Source of the DNA: Musa acuminata AAA Group
Lineage: Eukaryota > Streptophyta > Magnoliopsida > Zingiberales > Musaceae
DNA length: 64,000 nucleotides
Direction of reading: 5' to 3'
NCBI RefSeq assembly: GCF_036884655.1
Contig: NC_088354.1
Span: forward strand, 18,970,001-19,034,000
Shown here: positions 11,441 to 22,744 of the stretch, in pieces
Layout of the letters: each line of letters begins with the position of its first letter
Numbering within the stretch: position 1 is the first letter of the stretch
The notes under the pieces: generated by a model
Seen by the model: only the letters and a program-made list of their open reading frames with translations
Told to the model about the DNA's origin: nothing
Database searches by the model: none
Program-made: the position numbers and the translations under genes

Positions 11441-13400
11441 GGTGATCCTTAGCGTTCTCACTGTAGTTTTATCGTAGTTATAAAAAAAATGGAGAGAGAA
11501 AAAAATTTGTGTAAGGAAGGGTGAAGCCGATAACTACGAACGTCGATCCTTCTCAACCTAGAAGGAATCTCTGTGTCCCGGCCAGCGACCACCGTTGCCC
11601 CTTCTCCACCACTTCCGCTGCTGCCAAGCCACTAAGTAGCTATCATCATTAAAAAAAAAAAAAAAAGAGAGAGAGAGAAAGAAGAAGAAGCCGCAGCCTA
11701 CTTCCCTTGCTTCCGGCCAGCCCACCCACCGTTGCTGCTCTTTGGTCAGTGACCACCATCACCCCACTTCATGGCTAGAGGCCACCGTCGATCGTCGCCT
11801 CCCACCTGAGCCACCACCGCTACCAGGAGACGACGCTGCCAGCGTCCCATCCCGCAGCAGCCCCGCTCCCCTTCTCCACCACCGCTGTAGGGCAACCCAT
11901 TCTCCACCGTTGCCACTGCTTCTCGGCTACTCGATTACCACCGCCCGCCTCCCAGCTGCAACCCTAGCTGCCTCCCCTTGGGTCATAGCCATAGCTGTCG
12001 GTTGCCTCCGACCTCGTGTGCGAGAGGAGACGACAACAACGTGGCGACCGTCGCAGCTTCCTCTATTCTTAGGGTTTGCGACGAAGGTCAAGGATTCTTG
12101 TTGGATTCTCAAGGAACCTGTAAGGAAGCCCTCGCGTGTAGGAGGAGACGATAGCAACATGGCAGTCGTCACAACTTCCTCTATTCTTGTGACGACCGAA
12201 ACAGGGCAACTCGCCCTTGTTCCCAACCGTGTCACCACCACTTTTCCCAACTGCCTCGTCGTCTCCCAATCGTCGGTCCCTCTACTGCTACAAGCGTCGG
12301 TTGCCACCACCATCGTTGCTACTGCCCAGCCAGCGATGATGCTGCTTGCCACCTAGACGTGATCCTTATAGCCTCTCCCTTGCTCTAGTGACAGAAATAG
12401 GGCAAATCACTGATTGCCCTTGTTCCCAACAGTGCCACCATCGATCCCTCTTATCCACTGGAGCCTCAACCCTATCCACTTTAATGCCACCTCCCTCTTG
12501 CTCTTCCTCTACTAACACTGCCACCAGTTACCATCACTACAGCCTCAACCTAGCTGTTTAGCAATCGCACCAACTCCTCTTCTCAACCTCGGCTACTTCA
12601 ATGTCGCCCTCTCCCGTCGATGCTCCCGGCCAAACATCTCCCAGTCGTGACCCTCATTGCCTCCTTCTCCACCGTCGCCCACCTCCTCTTGGGTCACAGT
12701 TGCAGTCACTCTTCCATCCCTCCTTGTAGTGATCAAAACAAGGCAATCACGATCGCCACAACCACCATAGTTTCCTCAACCACACGTGATTCCTCAGCGT
12801 CACCAGCACCTCCTTCCACAGTGCGATGGAGATAGAGCATGCTGCCTTCCATCCCGCCATCGCAGCCACCACAGCGATGAGCCCTTGGCGGCATTGCTCC
12901 TAGCTGAACCACCATCGTTGCCTACCAACCCTCAGCAGCAATGATTCCTCTGCGCAGCGATCGTAACAAGCATCGCTGCTTCCCACGCAACAATCGTAAC
13001 AAGTTGCCATCACTGTAGCCTCAAACCTGCTGCTCGGTGATTGTCCCGTTGGGTCACAATAGCGACAGCCACACCGACGTAGTCGCCTTCCAGCCCCCAG
13101 TTCTCTCACCCCACGTAGTGACAGAAACAGGGCAGCAACTCTTCCTCCAACGCAGCGACCATAGCACTGCCCTCACTGCTCGACGATCGCCCCCTTGGGT
13201 CATAGCAGCTATAGCCACACCGACGTAGTTGCCTACCAGCCCCCGACGCTCTCACCCCATGCAACAATAGAAATAGGGCAGCAACTCTTCCTCCAACGTA
13301 GCGATCGCAACACTGCCCTCGGCATCCACCTCCTCGGCAACTTCTCATCGATAGTGCTGATGCCCTTGATCAACACCAGAAACATGAGTTGAGATTACAT
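11441..13400 (+). repeat. Element E leader: GC-rich, repetitive, apparently non-coding
   Basis: About 1.95 kb separates PBS and gag. It is rich in CCACC, CCGCC and CTCCTC and is built of imperfect repeats, e.g. GACAGAAACAGGGCA-like segments near 12197, 12389, 13121 and 13268, alternating with CACCGACGTAGT-like segments near 13072 and 13217. Both strands carry short Ser/Pro/His- or Ala-rich ORFs, the longest 204 codons (11742..12356). No recognised domain is visible and I do not call a gene. Confidence 0.7.
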
Positions 13401-13417
13401 ATTTGTAGTCTTATGTA

Positions 13418-13974
13418 ATGGCCATTGATAACTTAGTGAAAGCATAAATGGAAGCATTGGAAATCAGAATTGAGAACCACTGCAAGAAACACTTAATGAT
13501 TTCAAAAAGAGCCTACTGGAGAGCCTCAGTAAATTACAACAAGATGGGGGCTCAAGTTCTATGTTGCATAGATCTAGAAATACAAGCGCCAAAATTTGTC
13601 AAACTTCTATAGTGTTAGAATATCAGAACATATTTGAACGATTGTCAAATCAAGCCAGAGATTGGTCTAAACGATAATTGGTGAGTACATTTATTGAAGG
13701 GCTTAATCCAGATATCCGGTGTGAAGTTAAAGCTTGTCAACTCCGCACTATGATCAATGCGATATCATTTGCACATTTACATGGGAAAAAAATCAACAGG
13801 GAAAATCATGGAAACAGAAGTGACAACAACCAGATGATCAGCAAGCCACCCGCTCCATCTATTCCCAACCAAAACCCTAACACCCGAAGACTAACCCAAG
13901 AAGAACCTATGGAAAGAATAGCAAAGGGTTTGTACTATGATGAAAAGTGGAGTATGGAGCACCGATGTAAATAA
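13418..13974 (+). pseudogene. gypsy gag relic (element E)
   Basis: Starts MAINN, then TAA after a few codons; further frameshifts occur before 13678. The recognisable part is VSTFIEGLNPDIRCEVKAC (from 13681), matching the equivalent TFIEGLKSEIKREV in element G gag (minus strand near 45480). It ends in a basic, Asn/Gln-rich tail; the zinc knuckle is not clear. Same gypsy family as G. Confidence 0.8.
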
Positions 13975-13983
13975 TGATAACTT

Positions 13984-14322
13984 TTGATGATTGAGCCAAT
14001 TGGAGAGGAACCGAAAGCTAAGAATGTAGACTCCGATCATGAAGGTATAGATTCTAATGAAGATGTTGGACCTACCATACATACAATGCATGCATTAACC
14101 AGCTACTCTAACCCACAAACTATGAAAATTAGCGAAACTCTGGAACATCAGCATGTTATAGTTTTGATTGATACTTGTAGCACTAACAATTTTATGGACA
14201 GTGAGACTATTGACCGATTAGCCCGCCACATTGAAGGTTATGATAGATTCAAAGTAAAGATCATTGATGGATGGATTTTAACTTGTGATAGCAAATGTTC
14301 AAAGATAAAATTAATTTTATAA
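13984..14322 (+). pseudogene. gypsy aspartic protease relic (element E)
   Basis: The 112-residue segment has the gypsy protease context MHALTSYSNPQTMK and IVLIDTCSTNNFMDS, where the catalytic DTG is DTC. After 14322, remains of polyprotein end (LEDNVDLKRE-like, near 14495) lie directly before the PPT, showing that RT to integrase were deleted. Confidence 0.85.
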
Positions 14323-14522
14323 GGCTAGAAGTTTCTTGCAACGATTCCTATACTGAAAGGCAGACCTATTGGTTACACTATCAAAAAGTGGAAACTATAC
14401 TTACTTGATCAACGGGTTGTGATGCATTGTAGATAACCTATAACTAAAGTGCCGAAAGAGAAGCTCCTTGAGTTTGATGCTACTCAGCCTTGAGGACAAC
14501 GTTGATTTGAAGAGGGAGGAAT

Positions 14523-14876
14523 TGTTAGGATCCCTTAGGTTTCATTTATTTTCTAAGCTTTTGAATAATATTTATTGAGTCTGTTTAGTTTAGTTAGAGT
14601 CGGATAGAGGTTTATTTAATATTTATTTATTATTAAGAGTCCAAGTCCTAGTGGACTCTAGGTGAAACTCTATAAATAGTGATCTAACCCTTTCTTTTCG
14701 AAAATCAATCAATCAATAAATATTATTCCAATATGTGGACAAACCCTAGGAGGTCAATCCCCTCGAAGTTATCAAGGAGGCCGATCCCCTCGAAGCGATC
14801 AAGAAGGCCAATCCCCTCGAAGTGATCATCCCCTTTTATCTTCCTTCTTTTACGATAAGACCTTAGGGTCCTATCA
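14523..14876 (+). repeat. 3' LTR of element E
   Basis: Begins TGTTAGGATCCC after the purine tract and ends CCTATCA. By eye it differs from the 5' LTR at roughly one base in twenty plus small indels, so the insertion is old. Confidence 0.9.
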
Positions 14877-14881
14877 CAAAC

Positions 14882-15131
14882 TCCCGACGATCTTCCGATG
14901 AGTTTTCGATGAACTCCCGGTGAACTTTTGATGAGATTTTACTGCATCATCCGATCCTTCAATGTATTCCCTGATTCATCTGGCTTGATGCCCGATCATT
15001 AACTCTAGCCCAACATAAGATTCTTCTTTGCCTTTCTCACAATTGTAGTTAGTCCTGCATCACTTATCTCAACTTATGGATTAGATCATTAATTCACCAA
15101 TTTATTTTATTATCAAAATCCAAGATTCAAT
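14882..15131 (-). mobile_element. Sirevirus-like LTR, minus orientation, right part
   Basis: Continuation of the LTR at 10790..11068 after element E. It shows the (C)TCCGATGA-type repeats, the GTTAGTCCTGCATCAC block and the terminal ATCAAAATCCAAGATTCAA that marks this LTR family's start on the minus strand. It abuts family A integrase at about 15132. Confidence 0.72.
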
Positions 15132-15870
15132 ACAAAGTTCACCCAATTCCTCAAGGACCATGAGATTCTATCACAATGGACACCTCCTCATACTTCTCAG
15201 CTCAATGGTGTATTTGAAAGGAGTAATCGCATACTATTAGACATAGTGAGGTCTATAATGAGTTTCGACGACCTACCCATCTCATTCTATGGATACGCCC
15301 TAGAGATTACAGTTGACCTTTTGAATAATGTTCCAACTAATTTGATAATGTATATACCATAAAAGATATAGAAAAGGAAAAAGCCTGATCTTAAGGTTGT
15401 TAAGATTTGGGGCTGCTCTACCTACGTTAAAAGACACAACCCCGATAAGTTGGAATCCAAGACGGAGCGGTGTAACTTCGTGGGATACCCCAAGGAAACT
15501 TGTCGATATTATTTCTATTACCCCAAGGACCAAAAGGTCTTTATGGCTAAGAGAGCGGTATTCCTTGAGAAGGAATATATTATTAGTAAAGATAGTGGGA
15601 GCATGATAGAGTTAAGATTGGAGAACCTAGCTCAAGCACCACTCCACAACCCGAGTTTGTTCAAGTACCTAATATATAGGTTCTAACTTTACATAGGTTT
15701 AGCAGAGTATTTCATCCTCCTGAGAGATATATAAGATATATTAAAAGAGAGTATGCTGAGTATATTGATCTTCAGATCTACAAAGAGGTTATTATGAGTA
15801 TAGACTTCGGGAAGTGGCAAGCAGCTATGAATTTTGAAATGGATTCTATATAATCCAATAAGATTTGGTG
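15132..15870 (+). pseudogene. copia integrase/RT relic, family A copy 3
   Basis: Parallels 2270..2990 of copy 1: integrase third-motif region (15180-15235), TAY-like region, KKPDLKVVKIWGC (15390), FVGYPKETCRYYFYYPKDQKVF (from 15477) and the start of RT up to about MNFEMDSI. It has stops and frameshifts. Homology ends at about 15870, where 3' sequence of element S1 begins. Confidence 0.82.
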
Positions 15871-16146
15871 TATCATGCCTTGGATTGATGAATTGTCATC
15901 TTTTATCAAACTTAAAATTTGAATCTTGCTAAATTTCATATTTAAAATTTATATCCTACTTAAAAATTATCATTCGATATTGGACTTGAAAATGGATGTC
16001 ATGCGGTGACATCAGTTTTATTGTGATAAATATGTGGAATCATACTTTGAAATGGTAAAACATGATTCGTATCATGATATGCATGTTAATAAGTTTAAAT
16101 GCATATAACTTATCGGTTTGATGCTTGAATTCAAAGACCTTAAATT
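15871..16146 (+). mobile_element. Element S1 3' internal region, left part
   Basis: Non-coding AT-rich sequence ending CTTATCGGTTTGATGCTTGAATTCAA, which parallels the stretch before the 3' LTR of element D (about 63028-63068). It is interrupted by element C and resumes at 25613. The left junction at about 15871 is a truncation. Confidence 0.6.
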
Positions 16147-17346
16147 TGTTAGGATCGGAGCGGCACTAAGAGGGGGGGGGTGAATTAGTGCAGCGGATTA
16201 AAACATCGATTTTGGAAAATCTTTCGTATGATAAAAATCGAACTCGGAAGTGCTTAACTTAAACGCGTGTTCGTAAAGATATGCAGCAAAGGTAATGAGG
16301 AAATAAAGTATGTAAGAAGGTTTGCAGTAATGTAAATAGAAATAATGAAATACAAACCAGAGATCACGCCGATTTTAAAGTGGTTCGGTCAAATGACCTA
16401 CATCCACTTATGAGGCCCCTCTTCGATGAGGCTCCCACCTTCCACTAGCAAATCTTTTGAAGGGGAAGGGTAAATACCCCTCTTACAACTTTTTACAAGT
16501 GGTTCACTCTCTTACAGATTTTCAGCAAGAAAGAAGGAGGTGAACACTAGCAAATTGAAAACAAGACTTGCTAAGACTTTTTTAAGACCTTTCTCTCAAT
16601 CAATTGCTTCTCAAAAAGTTGTAATCTCAGCTGAGATTTGAGGGGTATTTATAGGCCTCAAGAGGATTCAAATTTGGGCTCTAAAATTTGAATTCTCTTT
16701 GGTTCCCGAAGCTGGCGGTGCCACCGCCTGTCAGTGTTTGACACTGACAGTGGACTGGCGGTGCCACCGCCCAGCCAAGCGGTGCCACCGCCCAGCTCTC
16801 GGGTGCTGGGCGGTGCCACTGCCAGACCCTTCGGTTCATTGGTTGGGCTTTAAATTTAGCCCAAACCAAGTCTAATTTTGGGCCCAGTTGGCCCCTAACC
16901 AGGATATAGGATTATCTTTTAATCCTAATCCTAATTACATGTGAACTACATAACTAAAAACATCCCAAGCGAGTTTTCAACCGCAAACGTCGAGTCTTGT
17001 TCCGGCGAGCTCTCCGACGAACTTCTTCCGACGGACTCCCAGCAAGCTCCCGATCTTGTGATGTCTTCAGCGAGTAGCCGAGCCTTCTCGGTGATCTCCG
17101 CAAACCTCCGATGATCTCTTCAGCGAACTTTCAAAAATTCCGACAAGTTCCTGATTTCTTCTCGGTTGGTTCCGGCAGCATCTCCGACGATTCTTCGGAC
17201 TCTCAAACGTCCATCGAACTTGACTCCGGTATTCTTGCTTTATGTTTTCTGGTTATCGTAGTTAATCCTGCACACTTAATTCAATAATATGGATTAGATC
17301 AATTAACCCATCAATTGATTTTATCATCAAAATCCGAGATTCAACA
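16147..17346 (-). repeat. 3' LTR of element C
   Basis: On minus runs TGTTGAATCTCGG...CCTAACA. The palindromic GGCGGTGCCACCGCC cluster lies at 16713-16820, upstream of the TATA box (16646-16653 read on minus, TATAAATA). Confidence 0.93.
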
Positions 17347-17360
17347 ATCTCCCCCTTTTT
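17347..17360 (-). other. Polypurine tract, element C
   Basis: On minus AAAAAGGGGGAGAT directly precedes the 3' LTR. Additional tracts of the same kind lie near 17400 and 17762 (CTCCCCC on +). Confidence 0.85.
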
Positions 17361-18043
17361 GTTGATGACAATCAATTGATGACGGAGTTAAACATAACTC
17401 CCCCTATCTATATGCCATATTATGAGAAGATGAAAACACTTGAATTCCATCCATTGAATTCAAGTATAAACCGATAAGTTCTAACCGTAGAACTTATCGT
17501 TATTCTCATTAAGCAATAGTAAATACGAAACTTCGATGAAAATCATTTTCAAGTCGAATGATAAGGGCAATTTTTACTATAACAGGACATAAAGATTTTT
17601 AACATGAATTTCATGATATAGATGTAAGGCATGCTTTCAATATGATCAATCAATCTTGCGATATTCTCAAAGATTTTGCAAGGCATATAAGACATTCGTA
17701 TCACACAAGCTTTTGCAATTCATATAAGTCATGCTATCAAAATGGTACAGGTCATCACTTTTCTCCCCCTTTATCATCAACAAAAAAAGGAGACGAGACT
17801 TTGAAGCACACAATTTGTGATCATAAAATCATTAGAGAAAGAATTCAGCATTAAGATTAATCATTCAAATTTGCCAAAAATATTTATCCAGAATTCATCT
17901 TAAAAGGAAAAATCAGCATTCATCCAGAAGCATATATCCAGAATTTTAAAAATATATTTAAAAAGAAGGTTCAGTTTTCATTCAAAAGATGACCAGCTTC
18001 GAACTTGATATTAAGAGTAAACAGAACATAATAAAAAGATACA
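17361..18043 (-). other. Element C 3' untranslated region
   Basis: About 680 bp between the extra ORF and the PPT. It is AT-rich, with two extra PPT-like tracts and repeated GATATTCTCAAAGATTTTGCAAGGCATATAAG-like words (split about 17658-17690). Short ORFs here are not credible genes. Confidence 0.7.
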
Positions 18044-19159
18044 TCAATCCCTAGGAGGTAATCCATAGTGCCGATACATAACATTTATTTTTTTATTTAG
18101 TTGTCGTAGTTCCTTCAAAATTTTAATTTGCTGGAGTTGAATTTGTTCTTGCTGCGATTTGAGTTGGTCTTGTTGGAATTTGATATAAAATAGTTCTGCC
18201 ATAATTAGTCCTTCAGAGGATGAAACAGGAGTTGAAGGTGCTGCACCAAAGGGACTAGGAGGAGGAGATTCATTTCCCCTAAAAATTGGTGTTCCTAGTT
18301 GTTCTACTAGTGGAGGAATAGGATCAGTCCTTCTAGGTTGCCTTACCCATATTCCATTGTTAAATGTGCACCTAAGTCTCTTTAGTAGATTTTTATTGAT
18401 AATGTTATATCTATCACTTTGAATTGTTTCTTCATCGGGTGGGATGCAAATGTCATAGGCACGAAGAAATCTAGTGATTAACCCCCCATATGGCAACATA
18501 GTATCTTTAGCTGTAATATCCTGCATGTGTTGCCGTATTGAGTATCCAAAACAGTTATGTTGACCGGTCATAATCCAATACATGGTGCTTATTTCTATTA
18601 GACTCATTTCATCAAGATGATATTGCTTAGGGAATAGTATGCTTGTTATGATATGATGAAGAATCTTAAAGTTAAAAGGTAGTAAGTGTTCACAACTCTT
18701 GGGTATTATTCCGAGATCCGAGTTTGCAAAAATGGTTTCGACAGCTTTGGTGTAAGTTGCTCTTATTATATTAACATCCCAGTTACCTCTAAAATAGCAG
18801 CCCCTATCTTTTTCAGTGATTCCAATTAGTTCATAAATAGTATTATCAGAAATCCTAATTTGTGTTCCTAAAAGGTAAGTACTTAGGCTATCGTTATCTA
18901 CCCATAGGTTTGCATAAAAGAGCCTAACTAACCTAGGATAAATTGGTTCATCTATTTGTAGGAGAGGTAGGGCCTCTAGATGAGCAAACCACCTAATGGG
19001 TTCTAAGTCTCCTAGTTCATCGAGATCAACGTGTTTACCCTTATGGATACATCTTGTTTCAAATTTTGGAAACCTAAGGGCTTCTTCTTTGGATCTAAAA
19101 AGATCGTGGTCATATGAATCTCCTTCAATCCTTTTCCCTTTTGATCTCTTAGGAGCCAT
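18044..19159 (-). CDS. Extra 371-residue ORF in the env position of element C
   Basis: Intact, between pol and the 3' LTR, the place where some Sireviruses carry an envelope-like ORF. The protein begins with a basic MAPKRSKGKR, then a globular region of about 270 residues including RLFYANLWVDNDSLSTY and YELIGITEKDRGCY. That pattern resembles the domain annotated as 'putative plant transposon protein' in many plant repeats (recalled, untested). A Pro/Ser linker (SPPPSPFGAAPS) and a Gln/Leu-rich C-terminal coiled coil (about residues 325-365) follow. No signal peptide or transmembrane segment is visible, so 'envelope' is not supported. Element D has a homologue at 61315. ATG is chosen because both copies share it right after a splice-acceptor-like site. 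Confidence 0.85.
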   Translation of the reverse strand: MAPKRSKGKRIEGDSYDHDLFRSKEEALRFPKFETRCIHKGKHVDLDELGDLEPIRWFAHLEALPLLQIDEPIYPRLVRLFYANLWVDNDSLSTYLLGTQIRISDNTIYELIGITEKDRGCYFRGNWDVNIIRATYTKAVETIFANSDLGIIPKSCEHLLPFNFKILHHIITSILFPKQYHLDEMSLIEISTMYWIMTGQHNCFGYSIRQHMQDITAKDTMLPYGGLITRFLRAYDICIPPDEETIQSDRYNIINKNLLKRLRCTFNNGIWVRQPRRTDPIPPLVEQLGTPIFRGNESPPPSPFGAAPSTPVSSSEGLIMAELFYIKFQQDQLKSQQEQIQLQQIKILKELRQLNKKINVMYRHYGLPPRD

Positions 19160-19162
19160 TTT

Positions 19163-19238
19163 CTAGACAAGATGATAAAAAAAATATGAAATTATAATGA
19201 GTAGGTAAAACAAGAAGAAAGGGAAGGAAAGATTTTAC
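19163..19238 (-). other. Predicted 5' UTR intron upstream of the extra ORF (element C)
   Basis: On minus, the donor is AAG|GTAAAA at 19238 and the acceptor TCTTGTCTAG| at 19163, leaving AAA before ATG. Length 76 bp, T-rich before the acceptor. Element D has the same layout (61237..61311, 75 bp), with conserved AAG|GTAA and TTGTCTAG|AAAATGG. Confidence 0.6.
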
Positions 19239-19505
19239 CTTATGGAGTGTTTTTGGAGGATGGAGAGCTTGGACCAACAAGAATCCCTCTCCAAGGTTTG
19301 TAGAGGTTAGAATGAGGGATTGAGAGAGTTTGGGAGAGTTGGAGCAAGGCTTCCACGGGTTGGGGGCGGTGTCACCGCTGGCCCTAACCATTTGGGATTT
19401 ATAGGGTGTCTCGGGCGGTGCCACCGCCAAACCGAGCGGTGCCACCGCCTGGCGCCCGAGCGCTCAGGCGGTGCTACCGTCGGTTCTGGCGGTGCCACCG
19501 CTGGC
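19239..19505 (-). promoter_or_regulatory. Internal promoter-like module before the extra ORF (element C)
   Basis: A cluster of palindromes of the LTR type (GGCGGTGCCACCGCC and variants) occupies 19360-19505. A TATA-like CACCCTATAAATCCC is read on minus with TATAAAT at 19403..19397, about 240 bp before the ATG. In the LTRs the same palindromes lie upstream of TATAAATACCCC. This looks like a second copy of the LTR promoter design inside the element. Confidence 0.6.
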
Positions 19506-19699
19506 GTGCTACGTTAGAAATTTTTTTTTTTTTCTTCCCCCTTTTGTTTTTCAGAGGTGTTTGACTCAAGATAGGTTAAGATAATGAGTTGTACTTTAGT
19601 ATATCATCTTGAATCGAAGGAGAATGATGAAGTCAAATCCATAGAAGAACGGAAAAGGATGAGATATTTTTCGAAAAATATATTCAAACAAGCTTATTT

Positions 19700-21805
19700 T
19701 CAGAGACAATTTAACATGCCTAGTTCCCTTCTAATGAATTCAAATTGGTCTTCATTTAAGGCTTTTGTAAAAATATCTGCCAATTGGTGCTTTGTGTCAA
19801 TAAATTCTAAAACAACATTATTGTTAAAGACATGATCGCGTATGAAATGATGCCTAATATCGATATGCTTAGTTCTAGAGTGCTGAATTGGATTTTTTGT
19901 AAGACATATGGCACTAGTATTATCACATTTTATGGGAACATTTTTGAAGTGAATTCCATAGTCTTCTAATGTATTTTTCATCCAAACAACTTGTGCACAT
20001 CATGCACTTGCAGCAATGTATTCGGCTTCCGCCGTAGATAGTGCAACTGAATTTTGTTTCTTGGAAGTCTAAGAAACAAGTGCATGTCCTAAAAATTGGC
20101 ATGTTTCAGATGTACTTTTTCTATCTATCCTGCATCCGCCAAAATCGGCATCTGCATAAGCTATTAAATCGAAATTTTCAGATTTTGAATACCACAATCC
20201 TAAATTTGGAGTTCCTTTAAGATACCTAAATATTCTTTTAACACTCTTAAGATGAGATAATTTAGGATTAGATTGAAACCTAGCGCAAAGTCCTACACTA
20301 AACATAATATCCGGTCTAGTCGCGGTGAGGTAGAGTAGACTACCTATCATTCCCCTATATGTTTTTTGATCGAAATTTTCACTATTTTCATCCATATCTA
20401 ACTTAGTCGAAGTACTCATAGGGGTGTTTATTGCTTTTTAATTATCCATGTTAAATTGTTTTAACAATTCTAATGTATATTTAGATTGGTTAAGAAATAT
20501 ACCATCACTAAGTTGTTTGATTTGTAATCCTAAAAGGAAAGTTAATTCACCCATTAAACTCATTTCAAATTCATGACTCATACATTTGGCAAATGATTCA
20601 CATAGTGATTCATCCGAAGAGCCAAAAATAATATCGTCAACATAAATTTGCACAATAAGAAAATTATTTTCAAAATGTTTGATAAACAATGTAGTATCAA
20701 CCTTGCCTTTGGTAAAATTATTTAAAATAAGAAAGGAACTAAGCCTTTCATACCAAGCTCTAGGAGCTTGTTTCAAGCCATAGAGAGCCTTAGAAAATTT
20801 GAATACATGATTAGGAAGAAGAGAATTTTCAAATCCGGGAGGTTGTTCGACATATACGTCTTCAGAAATAAAACCATTCAAGAAGGCACTTTTGACATCC
20901 ATTTGAAATAGTTTAAAATTTTTACTACTAGCATAGACAAGGAGCATCCTTATGGCTTCTAATCGAGCCACGGGAGCGAAGGTTTCTTCGTAATCGATAC
21001 CTTCTTCTTGGTTGAAACCTTTGGCCACTAATCTAGCCTTGTTTCTAACCACGATATCATTTTCGTCTTGCTTGTTTCTAAAAACCCATTTAGTACCAAT
21101 GACTAAATGGTCACTAGGTCTAGGAACAAGCTTCCATACCTTATTCCTCTCAAATTGATTTAATTCCTCTTGCATTGCAATAACCCAAAAATCATCTTTT
21201 AAGGCCTCGTCAATGCATTTAGGTTCGATTTGAGAAAAGAAGGCAGTGTTAGCACAAAAATTCTTGAAAGAGGAATGAGTTTGAACCCCTTTTGATGTTT
21301 CTCCTATAATTAGCTCCTTTGGATGAGCAACTATATACTTCCATTCCTTGGGTAAGGAAATTTCGGAAGAAGGTGCATCCAAGTTGCTATTTTGAGGAGG
21401 GGGTTCATTTAAATTCAAATTATCAAAACCAAGATCATCATCAAAATTATTTTTCTTTAAATTAGAAATTTCATTAAAAATTACATGAATAGATTCTTCT
21501 ATTACTAAGGTTCTTTTGTTAAAAACCCGAAAAGCCTTAGAAACGGAAGAGTAACCAAGAAAGATGCCTTCATCGGATTTAGCATCAAATTTTCCTAAGG
21601 CATCCCTTTCATTCAAAATAAAGCATTTACAACCAAAAACTTTAAAATAGGAAATATTTGGTTTTTTGTTATTCCATAATTCATAGGGAGTTTTTGATAG
21701 GGACGGTCTTATTAGAACCCTATTCATGATGTAGCAAGCCGTATTTACGGCTTCGGCCCAAAAATATTTGTGTAGACTATATTTTTTTAACATCGTTCTT
21801 GCCAT
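19700..21805 (-). pseudogene. RT and RNase H of element C
   Basis: On minus: integrase C-terminal tail ([19 protein letters not shown]), then RT with [46 protein letters not shown] and [11 protein letters not shown] (catalytic YVDD intact, near 20640), then RNase H with YADADFGGC and a C-terminal LADIFTKAL near 19760. The 455-codon part 20438..21805 is open. Stops then occur near 20436, 20067 (Trp to TAG) and 20000 (Cys to TGA). Element D is the better-preserved relative. Confidence 0.92.
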
Positions 21806-22405
21806 TTCTTGTAGGTTTCTATTTTTTTTTTCAACTACTTCATTTTGTTAGGGATTCCTCAGAGTGGAGAAGTTGTGATTGTATCCATTAACTTCACAAA
21901 AATTTTAAAAGTCACGGTTTTGAAATTCGCCACCGTGATCACTCCGAATTGATGAAATTATGAAACCTTTTTCGTTTTGAGTGAGTTTACAAAATTTAGA
22001 GAAACACTTGAAACAATCACTTTTGTGAGCTAAGAAATAGGTCCAAGTGTATCTAGTATAGTAATCCACAATTACAAACGCATATTTGCTTCCTCCTAGA
22101 CTTGTCGTGTCAATTGGTCCAAATAAGTCCAAATGAATCAATTGTAATGGTCTAGTAGTCCTAATTTGAGTTTTTAGTTTAAAACTAGTTTTTATTTATT
22201 TACCTAGTTGACATGCATCGCATACTTTGTCCTTAATAAATTTTATATTTGGAATTCCTCGCACTAATTCTCTAGATGAGATCTTAGATATTAGTTTCAT
22301 GCTTGCATGGCCTAGTCTCCTATGCCAAAACTAAGCATCATCATTTAAAGCGGAGAAGCACATTTCATTACTTAGTTCATCAAAGTTGATGGTGTAGGCA
22401 TTATT
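21806..22405 (-). pseudogene. Integrase of element C
   Basis: On minus: pre-integrase zinc region (HASMKL...CDACQLGK, about 22310-22215), core with [16 protein letters not shown] (22139) and [14 protein letters not shown] (to 21905), and the third motif region near 21830. Stops at about 22330, 22197, 21903 and 21847 break the frame. D, D and E motif regions are recognisable. Confidence 0.88.
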
Positions 22406-22744
22406 TTATTTTAATGCAATCATAGTTATGTTATGGTTTGGTTTTTCAATAATACACACATTTGATTCAAATCTAACGATATAACCTTTATCGCATAATT
22501 GACTAACACTCAAGAGATTATGTTTCAATCTATCAACTAGTAAGACATCATCAATAGAAAATTTTAATCTGTTACCTATGGTTCCCTTGCCAATGATTTT
22601 GCCTTGGTTGTTGTCTCCGAAGGTGACGTACCCTTCTTCTTTGCTAGTGAGCATAGAGAAATGAAATGGATCTCCAGTCATATGTCTTGAGTATCCACTA
22701 TCTAGATACCATCTCTTGCTCCTAGCTTGTGATGGTGTATGTTT
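22406..22744 (-). pseudogene. Protease region of element C
   Basis: Follows the TAG that ends gag (22747-22745) in the same frame: [18 protein letters not shown], with the copia DSG protease motif, then [18 protein letters not shown] and [14 protein letters not shown]. The Cys common after DSG is Tyr here. The lower part is open until 22406. Confidence 0.87.

Larger units (their letters stand above)
11069..14876 (+). mobile_element. Element E: degraded Ty3/gypsy retrotransposon with 5-bp target duplication
   Basis: LTRs 11069..11426 and 14523..14876 (about 355 bp) bound a PBS, a long GC-rich leader, gag and protease relics, and a PPT (GAAGAGGGAGGAAT) just before the 3' LTR. The flanks are CAAAC (11064-11068) and CAAAC (14877-14881), a perfect target duplication, and the split host LTR rejoins across it. 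Reverse transcriptase, RNase H and integrase are absent, so this is an internally deleted copy. Confidence 0.9.

Noticed and set aside
11742..12356. 204-codon ORF
   Set aside because: Low-complexity translation of the repetitive leader of element E, with overlapping ORFs on both strands and no domain.
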